NCBI GenBank assembly: GCA_009760885.1
Contig: CM019697.1
Location: 25,620,210-25,684,209 of the forward strand
DNA length: 64,000 nt
Direction of reading: 5' to 3'
Source of the DNA: Achatina immaculata
Taxonomy: Eukaryota; Mollusca; Gastropoda; Stylommatophora; Achatinidae
Numbering within the stretch: the first letter of the stretch is position 1; each line of letters begins with the position of its first letter. Made by a program: the position numbers and the translations under genes. Below are positions 23,099 through 33,519 of this stretch, piece by piece. The notes beneath the pieces were generated by a model. The model saw nothing but the letters and a program-made list of their open reading frames with translations, was not told where the DNA came from and did no database searches.

Positions 23099-23499
23099 AC
23101 CCCTGACTCAAATGCTGACAACAAAGTGGAGGGGGGGAGGAAGGGATGTTCGTTATTTTTTAAAGTCCGGTAAATCGAATGTGATCCAAGTGTATGTGTT
23201 GGTATGTGTGTGTGGGTGTAGGAGCGTGTGTGGGTGTGGATATGTGGGTTTGGGTGGTGAATGGAGTGTATGTGAGTGTTGTTTGTGGGAGGGGGGTGTG
23301 TTTACCGTTGTTAAAAAATATTTCTAATGTGAAAAAAACACAGACTTAATACAATATGCCCTAGTACTCCGTGCCAGATTTAAGCTGACCAGCTTTCCTT
23401 TAGCTCCTCTTTCACTTGACGCCATCTTGAATTGTAAGGGATTTCAAAATTATTTCATAAACAAAGCCACAATCCAGAAAGAAACTGTACACAGTCTAA

Positions 23500-23825
23500 C
23501 CATACGACAGCTTGAGACAGACTGAGACAGAAACACTCATTATACAACTTGATCATACGACAGCTTGAGACAGACTGAGACAGAAACACTCATTATACAA
23601 CTTGATCATACGACAGCTTGAGACAGACTGAGACAGAAACACTCATTATACAACTTGATCATACGACAGCTTGAGACAGACTGAGACAGAAACACTCATT
23701 ATACAACTTGATCATACGACAGCTTGAGACAGACTGAGACAGAAACACTCATTATACAACTTGATCATACGACAGCTTGAGACAGACTGAGACAGAAATA
23801 CTCACTATACAACCTAAACATACGA
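23500..23825. repeat. 54-bp minisatellite
   Basis: Unit contains CATACGACAGCTTGAGACAG and AACACTCATTATACAACTTG; six copies, nearly identical. 23100-23495 has a GT/GGTGTG-rich tract (23195-23305) and no recognised gene. Confidence 0.93.
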
Positions 23826-24019
23826 CAAAAGTTGAAGAGAGGACTTGAGGTAAACACAACTTTTCTGTCCAGATCAGAGTTTAATCAGGACAAATGTGTC
23901 ATAATATCAACGAAGAAATTTTATGACATGCATGAAAAGAGAGTACAAGTCAGGCATACATACCTTGTACATTATATGACATGAAATGACATGAATGAGT
24001 ACAGTCCGTATGCTAATTC

Positions 24020-24125
24020 AGTCGTAAATAAATCATGGTACATCAAATGACATGTAAATAAATCATGGTACATCAAATGACATGTAAATAAATCATGTTA
24101 ATCAAATGACATGTAAATAAGATTA
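24020..24125. repeat. 30-bp minisatellite
   Basis: Unit contains CATGTAAATAAATCATGGTA; about 3.5 copies. Confidence 0.85.
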
Positions 24126-24156
24126 ATGTACTGAATAATTCAGTCGTACTAATAGA

Positions 24157-24417
24157 CTATCGATCATCTTGACATCTGAACTGTGGATAATGAAGCAAGC
24201 GTCTCACTGGGTAGTGGACATTCACTGGAGATCTTTCTGCACGGACTCTTGACATCATTCTGGAGTATCCTTCACTTTTTTCTGGGTTGATGACCTCAGA
24301 GTCTACACGTACACTTGAGCTCGGGTCGCTCTGTGGAACATACCCGTCCCTAGGTGTTGGGTGGACTCTCTGCCATATCAGGTGTGTAAACCATCCAAGG
24401 GCCACAACTCTCTGCAT
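24157..24417 (-). CDS. Candidate terminal coding exon, unknown protein
   Basis: The minus strand is open and non-repetitive, with balanced composition that looks coding: RVHPTPRDGYVPQSDPSSSV, then SEVINPEKSEGYSRMMSRV, then PVRRLLHYPQFRCQDDR and stop. Possible acceptors precede it (TTATATGCAG near 24411, or GATATGGCAG near 24375). No domain is recognised and no partner exon was found upstream in 24.4-25 kb. It could be the last exon of a gene whose other exons lie beyond my recognition, or a chance frame. The coordinates are those of the open frame, not of a proven exon. Confidence 0.35.
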   Translation of the reverse strand: MQRVVALGWFTHLIWQRVHPTPRDGYVPQSDPSSSVRVDSEVINPEKSEGYSRMMSRVRAERSPVNVHYPVRRLLHYPQFRCQDDR

Positions 24418-24424
24418 AATATAA

Positions 24425-24980
24425 TTATGTATTCTCCTCCATGAGTTATCTTCCCACTATGGAGGCGACCGACATTGTGCGAGCTGATTGGTCAACGTAA
24501 AATGTATGTTACATCAGTATGGCAGACATCAAAGTTTAATCAATATTACTCGGACAGAGTGTCTGCAGATAAAGAAGTGTTTCTCTAAAAGTTGATCATA
24601 AAAGTTCATTCGTGTAAACATTTAGAGTAGTCTGATGCCAACTTCTAGACTAAACAAACCACAACAGATGTCAGCTCGCCCTGATCAGCAGAACTTCAAA
24701 CATTTTATGAGATTTATATAATACCATGGTTTATCGATAAATGTCATGAGGTCTGTGCATTATGAGATTTACTTTTGTGGCTGAGAGCTGTTGCAGATAA
24801 ACAGCAGTCGTTTTAGTGATGATGATATACAATTTTCTTATCTCTACAGCTAAGAAAAAAAATGGCAAAATATATCAGCTAATTTCATAAAATACGGGAA
24901 AGTTACATGACAAAACGTGAAGACAGTTCACGCGCACTTAATAATCTAAATAGAGGCTGGTACTGGCTTGTGAGATTCTG
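24425..24980. other. Unassigned sequence
   Basis: Non-repetitive; lies just upstream (minus strand) of the candidate terminal exon, but no further exon could be recognised in it. Confidence 0.4.
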
Positions 24981-24989
24981 TGTCTCCAG

Positions 24990-25110
24990 ATCTAGGTGAT
25001 TCTTGTAAGATCTAGGTGATTCTTGTAAGATCTATGTGATTCTTGTAAGATCTATGTGATTCTTGTAAGATCTAGGTGATTCTTGTAAGATCTAGGTGAT
25101 TCTTGTACTG
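24990..25110. repeat. 20-bp minisatellite
   Basis: AGATCTAGGTGATTCTTGTA, six copies with G/T variation. Confidence 0.9.
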
Positions 25111-25329
25111 TGCTACAGAGAAAGAACTGATCTCACTAACTTTCAAGTAGTCCTTCGTAACTAATAACAAGTCCCAAACGTGCTGGGGAGTGCGGGCATT
25201 CTACCTACTTTTGACAACACCCTGAACTCCCAAGTGTGAGGTATTATCTGTAGACATTATGATATCAAACTGTTGTCTGATATTTTCTTATAACATACTG
25301 TAACATTTTTATTCGCGTCATAAGACACG

Positions 25330-25825
25330 GATGCACGGAGACAGACGCAAAAAGACAGACGCAAAGAGGCAGACGCAAAGAGGCAGACGCAAAGAGACAG
25401 ACGAAAAGAGATGCCGCACAGAGACAGACGCAAAGAGACAGACGCAAAGAGGCAGACGCAAAGAGGCAGACGCAAAGAGGCAGACGCACAGAGACAGACG
25501 CAAAGAGATAGACGCAAAGAGGCAGACGCAAAGAGGCAGACGCACAGAGACAGACGCAAAGAGATAGACGCAAAGAGGCAGACGCAAAGAGACAGACGCA
25601 AAGAGACAGACGCAAAGAGACAGACGCAAAGAGATAGACGCAAAGAGGCAGACGCAAAGAGACAGACGCAGAGAGATTCCGCACAGAGACAGACGCAAGA
25701 GGCAGACGCAAAGAGACAGACGCAAAGAGACAGACGCACAGAGATTCCGCACAGAGACAGACGCAAAGAGACAGACGCACACAGACAGACGAACAGAGAC
25801 AGACGCACACAGACAGACGCACAGA
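25330..25825. repeat. 14-bp minisatellite
   Basis: CAGACGCAAAGAGA/GGCA units, about 35 copies, with longer sub-blocks (GAGATTCCGCACAGAGACAG). The several frames open on both strands are low-complexity artefacts. Confidence 0.93.
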
Positions 25826-25829
25826 TGTA

Positions 25830-26235
25830 CAGACAAAAATCTTTAAAACATTCTCCCGGGTAGACAAGGGATTCATGATTTAAAAATCCTAAAATCAGTT
25901 TTTATTGAATTTGTCCACTTTTATCATCTTTCCAGACACATATTCCATTTTTTCCTACACTTCTGCGGGTTAAAATTCTTGACAGAAAAACTTCAGTTTT
26001 TTATGTGGATTTATTCACGTTATAACTACATTAAGAAACAAACAAACAAACAAACAAACAAACACGTCCACATCCCAACACATGTGTTCAGTGTTATGAT
26101 TCTGCACTAGATTTCTAAGATTTGATGAGAAGATGATGTTTTGAGCATTATGATTTAGATCAACAAATGATCAATTTCTTTTCTCATCATTTTCTTGTGT
26201 TTAAATGTTCCATTCTAATCATTTTATGTGAGAAA
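25830..26235. other. Unassigned AT-rich sequence
   Basis: Includes an AAAC microsatellite at about 26036-26064; no gene recognised. Confidence 0.5.
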
Positions 26236-26239
26236 GTGG

Positions 26240-26685
26240 GGTATGCAGCACTTGACTGATTTAACACAGACTCTGAGGTTTGTGCAGCACTTGACTGATT
26301 TAACACAGACTCTGAGGTGTATGCAGCACTTGACTGATTTAACACAGACTCTGAGGTGTATGCAGCACTTGACTGATTTAACACAGACTCTTAGGTGTAT
26401 GCAGCACTTGACTGATTTAACAGAGACTCAGAGATGTATGCAGCACTTGACTGATTTAACACAGACTCTGAGGTGTATGCAGCACTTGACTGATTTAACA
26501 CAGACTCTTAGGTGTATGCAGCACTTGACTGATTTAACACAGACTCTGAGGTGTATGCAGCACTTGACTGATTTAACACAGACTCTGAGGTGTATGCAGC
26601 ACTTGACTGATTTAACACAGACTCTGAGGTGTATGCAGCACTTGACTGATTTAACAGAGACTCTGAGGTTTGTGCAGCATCTTAT
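26240..26685. repeat. 39-bp minisatellite
   Basis: Unit contains TGCAGCACTTGACTGATTTA followed by ACACAGACTCTGAGGTGTA, 11 copies, open in both directions because 39 is a multiple of 3. 26690-27130 is unassigned. Confidence 0.93.
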
Positions 26686-27129
26686 TTTTGTTGGGCCAGC
26701 CTGTAACATCTACCAGTAACTAATGTCTCACTACAGGAAGGAAATTGTAATTCTACGTAAACAGATTGCTTTTATAATGGTCTCAGACCAGATAAATTTC
26801 ACCTAGAAAGTGTCTTGATGTTGTATGTGATATCAACATACGGGGTCTACATTACAATAAAAAATATTGACAGGTTACACTTTGAAACGTCCGTGACACA
26901 GAGAAACAGTTACATCCTTTTATACTTAAAATCTGAAAACAAATGATAACTTGGCCAGCATGTGCTGCTGTACTTGTCACGAAACTCTACAGTCGTGCTT
27001 GCCTCTCCTTTGGCTTCTCTTTACTTTTGGCTTTGACCCTCTCCGTACCAAACTCCGACTCCTGAAAGTACGGAAACACATAAGTTTGTTATTGTTTCGT
27101 GTCTGCATGTGCGGTTTGTTACAAATCTT

Positions 27130-28170
27130 GTGGATTCTTCCTACAGGTGACTGTGATTGCTATTTGTTACATGTCTGTTAGATTCTTCCTGCAGGTGACT
27201 GTGATAGATATTTGTTACATGTCTGTTAGATTCTTCCTGTAGGTGACTGTGATTGCTATTTGTTACATGTCTGTTAGATTCTTCCTGCAGGTGACTGTGA
27301 TTGCTATTTGTTACATGTCTGTTAGATTCTTCCTAACAGGTGACTGTGATTGCTATTTGTTACATGTCTGTTAGATTCTTCCTAACAGGTGACTGTGATT
27401 GCTATTTGTTACATGTCTGTTAGATTCTTCCTAACAGGTGACTGTGATTGCTATTTGTTACATGTCTGTTAGATTCTTCCTAACATGTGACAGTGATTGC
27501 TATTTGTTACATGTCTGTTAGATTCTTCCTAACAGGTGACTGTGATTGCTATTTGTTACATGTCTGTTAGATTCTTCCTGCAGGTGACTGTGATTGCTAT
27601 TTGTTACATGTCTGTTAGATTCTTCCTGCAGGTGACTGTGATTGCTATTTGTTACATGTCTGTTAGATTCTTCCTAACAGGTGACTGTGATTGCTATTTG
27701 TTACATGTCTGTTAGATTCTTCCTGCAGGTGACTGTGATTGCTATTTGTTACATGTCTGTTAGATTCTTCCTTCAGGTGACTGTGATTGCTATTTGTTAC
27801 ATGTCTGTTAGATTCTTCCTAACAGGTGACTGTGATTGCTATTTGTTACATGTCTGTTAGATTCTTCCTGCAGGTGACTGTGATTGCTATTTGTTACATG
27901 TCTGTTAGATTCTTCCTAACAGGTGACTGTGATTGCTATTTGTTACATGTCTGTTAGATTCTTCCTAACAGGTGACTGTGATTGCTATTTGTTACATGTC
28001 TGTTAGATTCTTCCTAACAGGTGACTGTGATTGCTATTTGTTACATATCTGTTAGATTCTTCCTGTAGGTGACTGTGATTGCTATTTGTTATATATCTGT
28101 CAGATTCTTCCTGCAGTGACTGTGATTGCTATTTGTTACATATCTGTCAGATTCTTCCTGCAGTTGGCTT
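27130..28170 (+). repeat. 48/49-bp minisatellite carrying a repeated 3' splice-site-like motif
   Basis: Unit contains TTAGATTCTTCCTGCAGGTG and TGCTATTTGTTACATGTC; 22 copies. In 21 of them a pyrimidine tract runs into TACAG, TGCAG, TGTAG, TTCAG or AACAG; copy 8 has AACATG. Length variation of 1 bp comes from TGCAG versus TAACAG. Confidence 0.95.
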
Positions 28171-28289
28171 TTTTTTCTTTTGTGTGAAAATACGATTTAT
28201 TTGGTGATGCGATGATATTTCTTTGCACATTAAAAATGTGAGGATGATAAGTTCGAAGTTCAGATTATGCTACAGGTGAGAAACAGGTA

Positions 28290-29538
28290 AGAAAAAAACA
28301 ATCAAGTACACTTCACAAACAACAATATGAGAATATATTTTTAAATAAAGACTTAACACACATTTAAAAAAAAGTGCAAGCGATGTACCTGGGAGCCGTG
28401 GTGTTAAGTGTTCGTGTCTTCCTTCAGCTGTCAGCGCACTAGAGGATGATGTAATCATCAGCTCCTGGATGTCTTCTCTTCCTCAACACTAGATGCCAGG
28501 CACTCATTTCTACAGCTGGGTTGAGGAGGCCACATCCTGGAAGCCGGTTTTGAACCATAGACCACCACCATGAGAAGCGAGTGCACTAACAACTTCACTT
28601 CTCATGCCCTTGTCTCACACATTAACATTTATTAAATCAGCATCTTGCACCTCAGTCACATCTCATAATGCAGACGTTATTCAAGCACATCTTATAAAGA
28701 AGACATTATTCAAGCTCATTTTATAAAGCAGACATTATTCAAGCACATCTTATAAAGGAGACATTATTCAAGCTCATTTTATAAAGCAGACATTATTCAA
28801 GCACATCTTATAAAGGAGACATTATTCACTCACATCTCATAAAGCAGACATTATTCAAGCACATCATATAAAGGAGACATTATTCACTCACATCTCATAA
28901 AGCAGACATTATTCAAGTACACCTTATAAAGGAGACATTATTCAGGCACATCTCATAAAGCAGACATTATTCAAGTACACCTTATAAAGGAGACATTATT
29001 CAGGCACATCTCATAAAGCAGACATTATTCAGGCACATCTTATAAAGAAGACGTTATTCAAGCACATCTTATAAGACCAGATTTTATTCAAATGAATCGA
29101 GCGTGAGAGACCAGGAGCTGGAGGTAGCTTCGCGAATGTACAGGTGACGCACTTCATGCATGACAGAAAGAAATATTTCTAACAAATAACACCACACAGC
29201 ACTAAGACATTCTTGGCCAGAGAAAATTGTTTGCCAGCAAGAACGAGGCTTAGAAACATCAGATATTTTATCAAACAAACTATCTTGCAAAACCTAAGAC
29301 ACCTTTCAAAACAAGCAAAAAACAACACAATCAAATCAAAGATGCTTTTGAAATAATTAGCATTTACCAAATTTGTTTATCTTACAAGTCACACACAGCA
29401 AGCAAAGAGTGTAACAAAAATGGCATCTAAAAGAGCAAAGACATTCACCAAAATAAAGCATCTGATATTTCAAATAAATTCTAGAAATCAAGTAAATTTG
29501 AGAAAGTTAAGATTTGTAACAAGCCAAAAACATGTACG
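28290..29538. repeat. Tandem segmental duplication, copy 1
   Basis: Starts at AAAAAACAATCAAGTACACT and ends at AAACATGTACGTAA. It contains a SINE, a 30-bp minisatellite (about 28670-29080), and a unique 450-bp block (29080-29538) with an open minus-strand frame of unknown meaning. Copy 2 follows directly. Confidence 0.85.
28368..28625 (-). mobile_element. tRNA-derived SINE, copy 1 of the duplicated pair
   Basis: On the minus strand an A-box-like GTTGTTAGTGCACTCG precedes the B box GGTTCAAAACC (28546-28556). The core CCCAGCTGTAGAAATGAGTG follows, and the element ends in a T run (ACTTTTTTTT). Confidence 0.7.
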
Positions 29539-31041
29539 TAAAAAACAATCAAGTACACTTCACAAACAACAATATGAGAATATATTTTTAAATAAAGACT
29601 TAACACACATTTAAAAAAAGGTGCAAGCGATGTACCTGGGAGTCGTGGTGTTAAGTGTTCGTGTCTTCCTTCAGCTGTCAGCGCACTAGAGGATGATGTA
29701 ATCATCAGCTCCTGGATGTCTTCTCTTCCTCAACACTAGATGCCAGGCACTCATTTCTACAGCTGGGTTGAGGAGGCCACCTCTTGGAAGCCGGTTTTGA
29801 ACCATAGACCACCACCATGGGGAGCGAGTGCACTAACAACTTCACTTCTCATGCGCTCGTCTCACACATTAACATTTATTAAATCAGCATCTTGCACCTC
29901 AGTCACATCTCATAAAGCAGACATTATTCAAGCACATTTTATAAAGCAGACATTATTCAAGCACATTTTATAAAGCAGACATTATTCAAGCACATCTCAT
30001 AAAGCAGACATTATTCAAGCTCATTTTATAAAGCAGACATTATTCAAGCACATCTTATAAAGGAGACATTATTCACTCACATCTCATAAAGCAGACATTA
30101 TTCAAGCACATCATATAAAGGAGACATTATTCACTCACATCTCATAAAGCAGACATTATTCAAGTACACCTTATAAAGGAGACATTATTCAGGCACATCT
30201 CATAAAACAGACATTATTCAAGTACACCTTATAAAGGAGACATTATTCAGGCACATCTTATAAAAGAAGACGTTATTCAAGCACATCTTATAAAGCAGAC
30301 ATTATTCACCTTATAAAGGAGACATTATTCAGGCACATCTCATAAAACAGACATTATTCAAGTACACCTTATAAAGGAGACATTATTCAGGCACATCTCA
30401 TAGAGCAGACATTATTCAAGCACATCTTATAAAGAAGACGTTATTCAAGCACATCTTATAAAGAAGACGTTATTCAAGCACATCTTATAAAGAAGACGTT
30501 ATTCAAGCACATCTTATAAAGAAGACGTTATTCAAGCACATCTTATAAAGAAGACGTTATTCAAGCACATCTTATAAGACCAGATTTTATTCAAATGAAT
30601 CGAGCGTGAGAGACCAGGAGCTGGAGGTAGCTTCGCGAATGTACAAAAGACGCACTTCATGCATGACGGAAAGAAATATTTCTAACAAATAACACCACAC
30701 AGCACTAAGACATTCTTGGCCAGAGAAAATTGTTTGCCAGCAAGAACGAGGCCTAGAAACATCAGATATTTTATCAAACAAACTATCTTGCAAAACCTAA
30801 GACACCTTTCAAAACAAGCAAAAAACAACACAATCAAATCAAAGATGCTTTTGAAATAATTAGCATTTACCAAATTTGTTTATCTTACAAGTCACACACA
30901 GCAAGCAAAGAGTGTAACAAAAATGGCATCTAAAAGAGCAAAGACATTCACCAAAATAAAGCATCTGATATTTCAAATAAATTCTAGAAATCAAGTAAAT
31001 TTGAGAAAGTTAAGATTTGTAACAAGCCAAAAACATGTACG
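29539..31041. repeat. Tandem segmental duplication, copy 2
   Basis: Same order as copy 1, with only scattered substitutions in the unique parts. It is about 250 bp longer because its 30-bp minisatellite (about 29910-30570) has more units, including a homogenised run of near-identical units at its end. Confidence 0.85.
29612..29870 (-). mobile_element. tRNA-derived SINE, copy 2 of the duplicated pair
   Basis: Nearly identical to 28368-28625, with the B box at 29793-29803. It was copied as part of the larger tandem duplication, not inserted independently: flanking non-SINE sequence is shared on both sides. Confidence 0.7.
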
Positions 31042-31082
31042 TAACTAAAGATATGTAACAAAACAAATGAAAGAAACATATA

Positions 31083-32270
31083 AAGGGTGTTTTTAAAGTC
31101 TCACTACACTTTCTATGAAAAAAAAGAAAAATGAAGTAAATGACGTCATCACAAAATGTGCTCCAAAAAGTCATGTAATTAGTTACAATAGTAACTGCAA
31201 TGATACAACGCTGTTTTGGGTTAGCTGGATTGTACCACTGAAATAATCATTATAACAGGTGTTGGAAATGTCCACTATGGGCTTCAAGACATGGCTGTAC
31301 ACGTCTCTTCATATTGTCAAAAACCTTGTGGAATGTGTCTGTTGTTATTTCTTGAATCGTAATTCTGATTGCTTCTTTCAGGTCCTCAATTGTTTGTACA
31401 TTATTTTTGTAAACATTTCCTTTCAAGAACCCCCCATAGGTAATACTCTAATGGATTTAGATCTGGAGACCGAGCAGGCCAAATTCCACGAGATATGAGA
31501 TTTGCAAAAATTTCTTCCAAAAAACTGTGTGTTGCTCTAGCTGTGTGTGCAGTTGCACCATCTTGCTGGAACCAGGCTTCTTCAGTTTCATGTTCATTCA
31601 GCTGTTCTAAAAAAAAAAAAAAAGGTTCCAGAATGTCAGTACGGTACCGATCAGCATTTATGGTGTTGTTGAAGAAAATTGGTCCAATTAAACGTTTTCT
31701 ACTGACGGCACACCATATCCAAATTTTGGCATCGTGTAGCGACGTTTCATGAAATGCACTGGGATTAACACTGCTCCAAATACGATTATTTTGGCTATTA
31801 ACGTATCCAGATAGATGAAACCATGCCTCGTCAGAGAAGAATGTTAAACCGAGAATTGACTTGTCTTCTTCAGCTAAAAATGTTTGAAACCACATGGAGT
31901 AGTTGACTCTGGATTGATCGTCACACTCTTTTAGTTCAGACACAACAGAAATCTTGTAAGGATAAAAATTTAACCGATGTTTAAGAATTTTGTGCACTGT
32001 GCTCAGTGATACGTTCACTTCTTGCAACATTTTCCTTAAGGACTTGCATGGACTTTTCAAGATTCTGTCTTGGATATCTAGACATTTTTCTTCAGACACA
32101 GCAGGCCTACCAGATCGCGGAGCATCTTCCACAGTTCCCGTATCACGAAACTTATTCAACAAATTTCTAACCGTAGTGCGATGAGGAGGTTGTTTATCAG
32201 GAAATTTTGCTATAAATCTTTGAACGACCATCCATTTTTACATAGAAAATGTAGTGAGATTGTATATGAG
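31083..32270 (-). mobile_element. Mariner-like element with DD37E-spaced transposase, nearly complete
   Basis: A transposase frame is flanked by short inverted repeats. TCTCACTACACTTTCTATG at 31099-31117 matches, with one difference, the reverse complement of 32241-32259. The right repeat lies only 9 bp before the transposase ATG. Outer limits are approximate. A long TA microsatellite starts about 30 bp beyond the right end, consistent with the TA target preference of this superfamily. The element lies about 260 bp downstream of the GTPase stop codon, in the same orientation. Confidence 0.8.
31250..32231 (-). pseudogene. DD37E-type Tc1/mariner transposase, one frameshift
   Basis: Cut-and-paste DNA transposase. 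The N-terminus (MVVQRFIAKF, then RSGRP) is the helix-turn-helix DNA-binding part. The catalytic domain shows FFSDEAWFHLSGY with the first Asp, WFQQDGATAHTARA with the second, and SPDLNPLEYYLWG with the Glu. Counting residues gives 37 between the second Asp and the Glu, the DD37E spacing. The frame ends early at 31401 just after ERKCLQK. In the next frame the expected C-terminus resumes (NNVQTIEDLKEAI) and runs to a TAA at 31250-31252, so a single indel near 31400-31420 separates an otherwise full-length protein. It is probably recently inactivated. Assignment to a named DD37E clade is by spacing and motif only. Confidence 0.85.
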
Positions 32271-32279
32271 ATACCTAAC

Positions 32280-32296
32280 AAATAAATAAGAAGCAA

Positions 32297-32348
<52 letters not shown>

Positions 32349-32500
32349 TATATGACAAAATAAAGATATGTAAAAAAGAATGAAACAAAGATACATATAA
32401 AAAATTGTAAAATGTGTAAAAAAAAGTATGAAACAAAGATACATATAAAAAATTATAAAATGTGTAAAAATGTATGAAACAAAGATACATATACAAAAAT
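32280..32500. repeat. TA microsatellite and AT-rich repeat
   Basis: (AT)n at 32299-32353, followed by two to three copies of a roughly 57-bp unit containing ATGAAACAAAGATACATATA. It probably lies in the GTPase 3' UTR or just beyond. Confidence 0.9.
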
Positions 32501-32526
32501 ATACGTAGGACAGTAAAGATTTTTTT

Positions 32527-32721
32527 TTACCGGTTGAAGTTTTTGGCGTCGCTGTCCCACTCTTCACTTTTCTCAGGATCGCTGTCCTCCAGAGAGTGGG
32601 CACTGCGCCTGCGCGAGCACATCACGCGACTGAGAGGTCCCACGTGACAACCTTCACCCCTCCACTGGTTCAGAAGAAGGTGAAAGATGTCTTCTATGTT
32701 TTCGTCTTCTTTAGCAGAAAC
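32527..32721 (-). CDS. Rasd/Rhes-like small GTPase, exon 3 of 3 (codons 152-215 and stop)
   Basis: Terminal coding exon. After the acceptor CTATTTTAG it starts VSAKEDENIEDIFHLLLNQW, which is the G5 motif (Ser153-Ala154-Lys155, contacting the guanine base) and alpha-5 helix of a Ras-fold G domain. A short variable tail follows with a basic, potentially phosphorylatable CSRRRSAHS (186-194) and an acidic stretch, ending at TAA with AKNFNR. No CAAX box is present, so C-terminal prenylation is not expected from this isoform, unlike vertebrate Rasd1/Rhes; RERG and RASL-type proteins also lack it. Any membrane attachment would need the basic patch or a different 3' exon. The exon is relatively GC-rich and contains no repeats, in contrast to everything around it. 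Confidence 0.85.
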   Translation of the reverse strand, partial: VSAKEDENIEDIFHLLLNQWRGEGCHVGPLSRVMCSRRRSAHSLEDSDPEKSEEWDSDAKNFNR

Positions 32722-32879
32722 CTAAAATAGTTTTAGCAGACAATGTTTATGTGGATTTCATGCTTGACATAACACATATGACACGTTCAATATCAGGTCA
32801 AGTTGGAAACATCAGCAGTTATTTGTATATGAAGCCACAATACATTCTGGAAAATGAGCCGCAGGAAAATGTTTCATAC

Positions 32880-33335
32880 AAAATAACTCACAGGAAAATC
32901 TATCACACAAAATAAGCTGCAGGAAAATCTATCATACAAAATAAGTCGCATGAAAATCTATCATACAAAATAACTCACAGGAAAATCTATCACACAAAAT
33001 AAACTGCAGTTAAATCTATCACACAAAATAAGTCGCAGGAAAATCTATCATACAAAATAACTCACAGGAAAATCTATCATACAAAATAACTCACAGGAAA
33101 ATCTATCATACAAAATAACTCACAGGAAAATCTATCATACAAAATAACTCACAGGAAAATCTATCATACAAAATAACTCACAGGAAAATCTATCATACAA
33201 AATAACTCACAGGAAAATCTATCATACAAAATAACTCACAGGAAAATCTATCACACAAAATAACTCACAGGAAAATCTATCATACAAAATAACTCACAGG
33301 AAAATCTATCATACAAAATAAGTCGCAGGAAAATC
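32880..33335. repeat. 29-bp minisatellite in intron 2
   Basis: Unit contains CTCACAGGAAAATCTATCAT, about 15 copies, homogenised in the centre. 33340-33515 is unassigned. Confidence 0.92.
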
Positions 33336-33519
33336 TCTGATAGGAAAAAGCTTTTGCTTGTTCAGATTTCTTAGATCAGGAGATGGGTGTCTTCCATCTT
33401 GCTCTGACCTGCTTCTTCTTTTTCTTTTTCACATTATCTTGTCCAACTCCTGACCTTGACCTGTAACAACTGCTAGTGCTCTAGACCACCTACCCTTCCA
33501 CCCTCAGTTTATGTAAATA

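Noticed and set aside
22456..23124. 222-codon Cys-rich minus-strand frame that could be taken for a secreted Cys-repeat peptide
   Set aside because: Entirely the 36-bp array and SINE remnant; the Cys pattern is dictated by the unit.
25265..25876. Several overlapping frames of 150-200 codons
   Set aside because: A 14-bp array read in all frames on both strands.
29084..30873. Duplicate minus-strand frames (about 63-68 codons) in the segmental duplication
   Set aside because: Present in both copies only because of the duplication; no motif and no evidence of selection.
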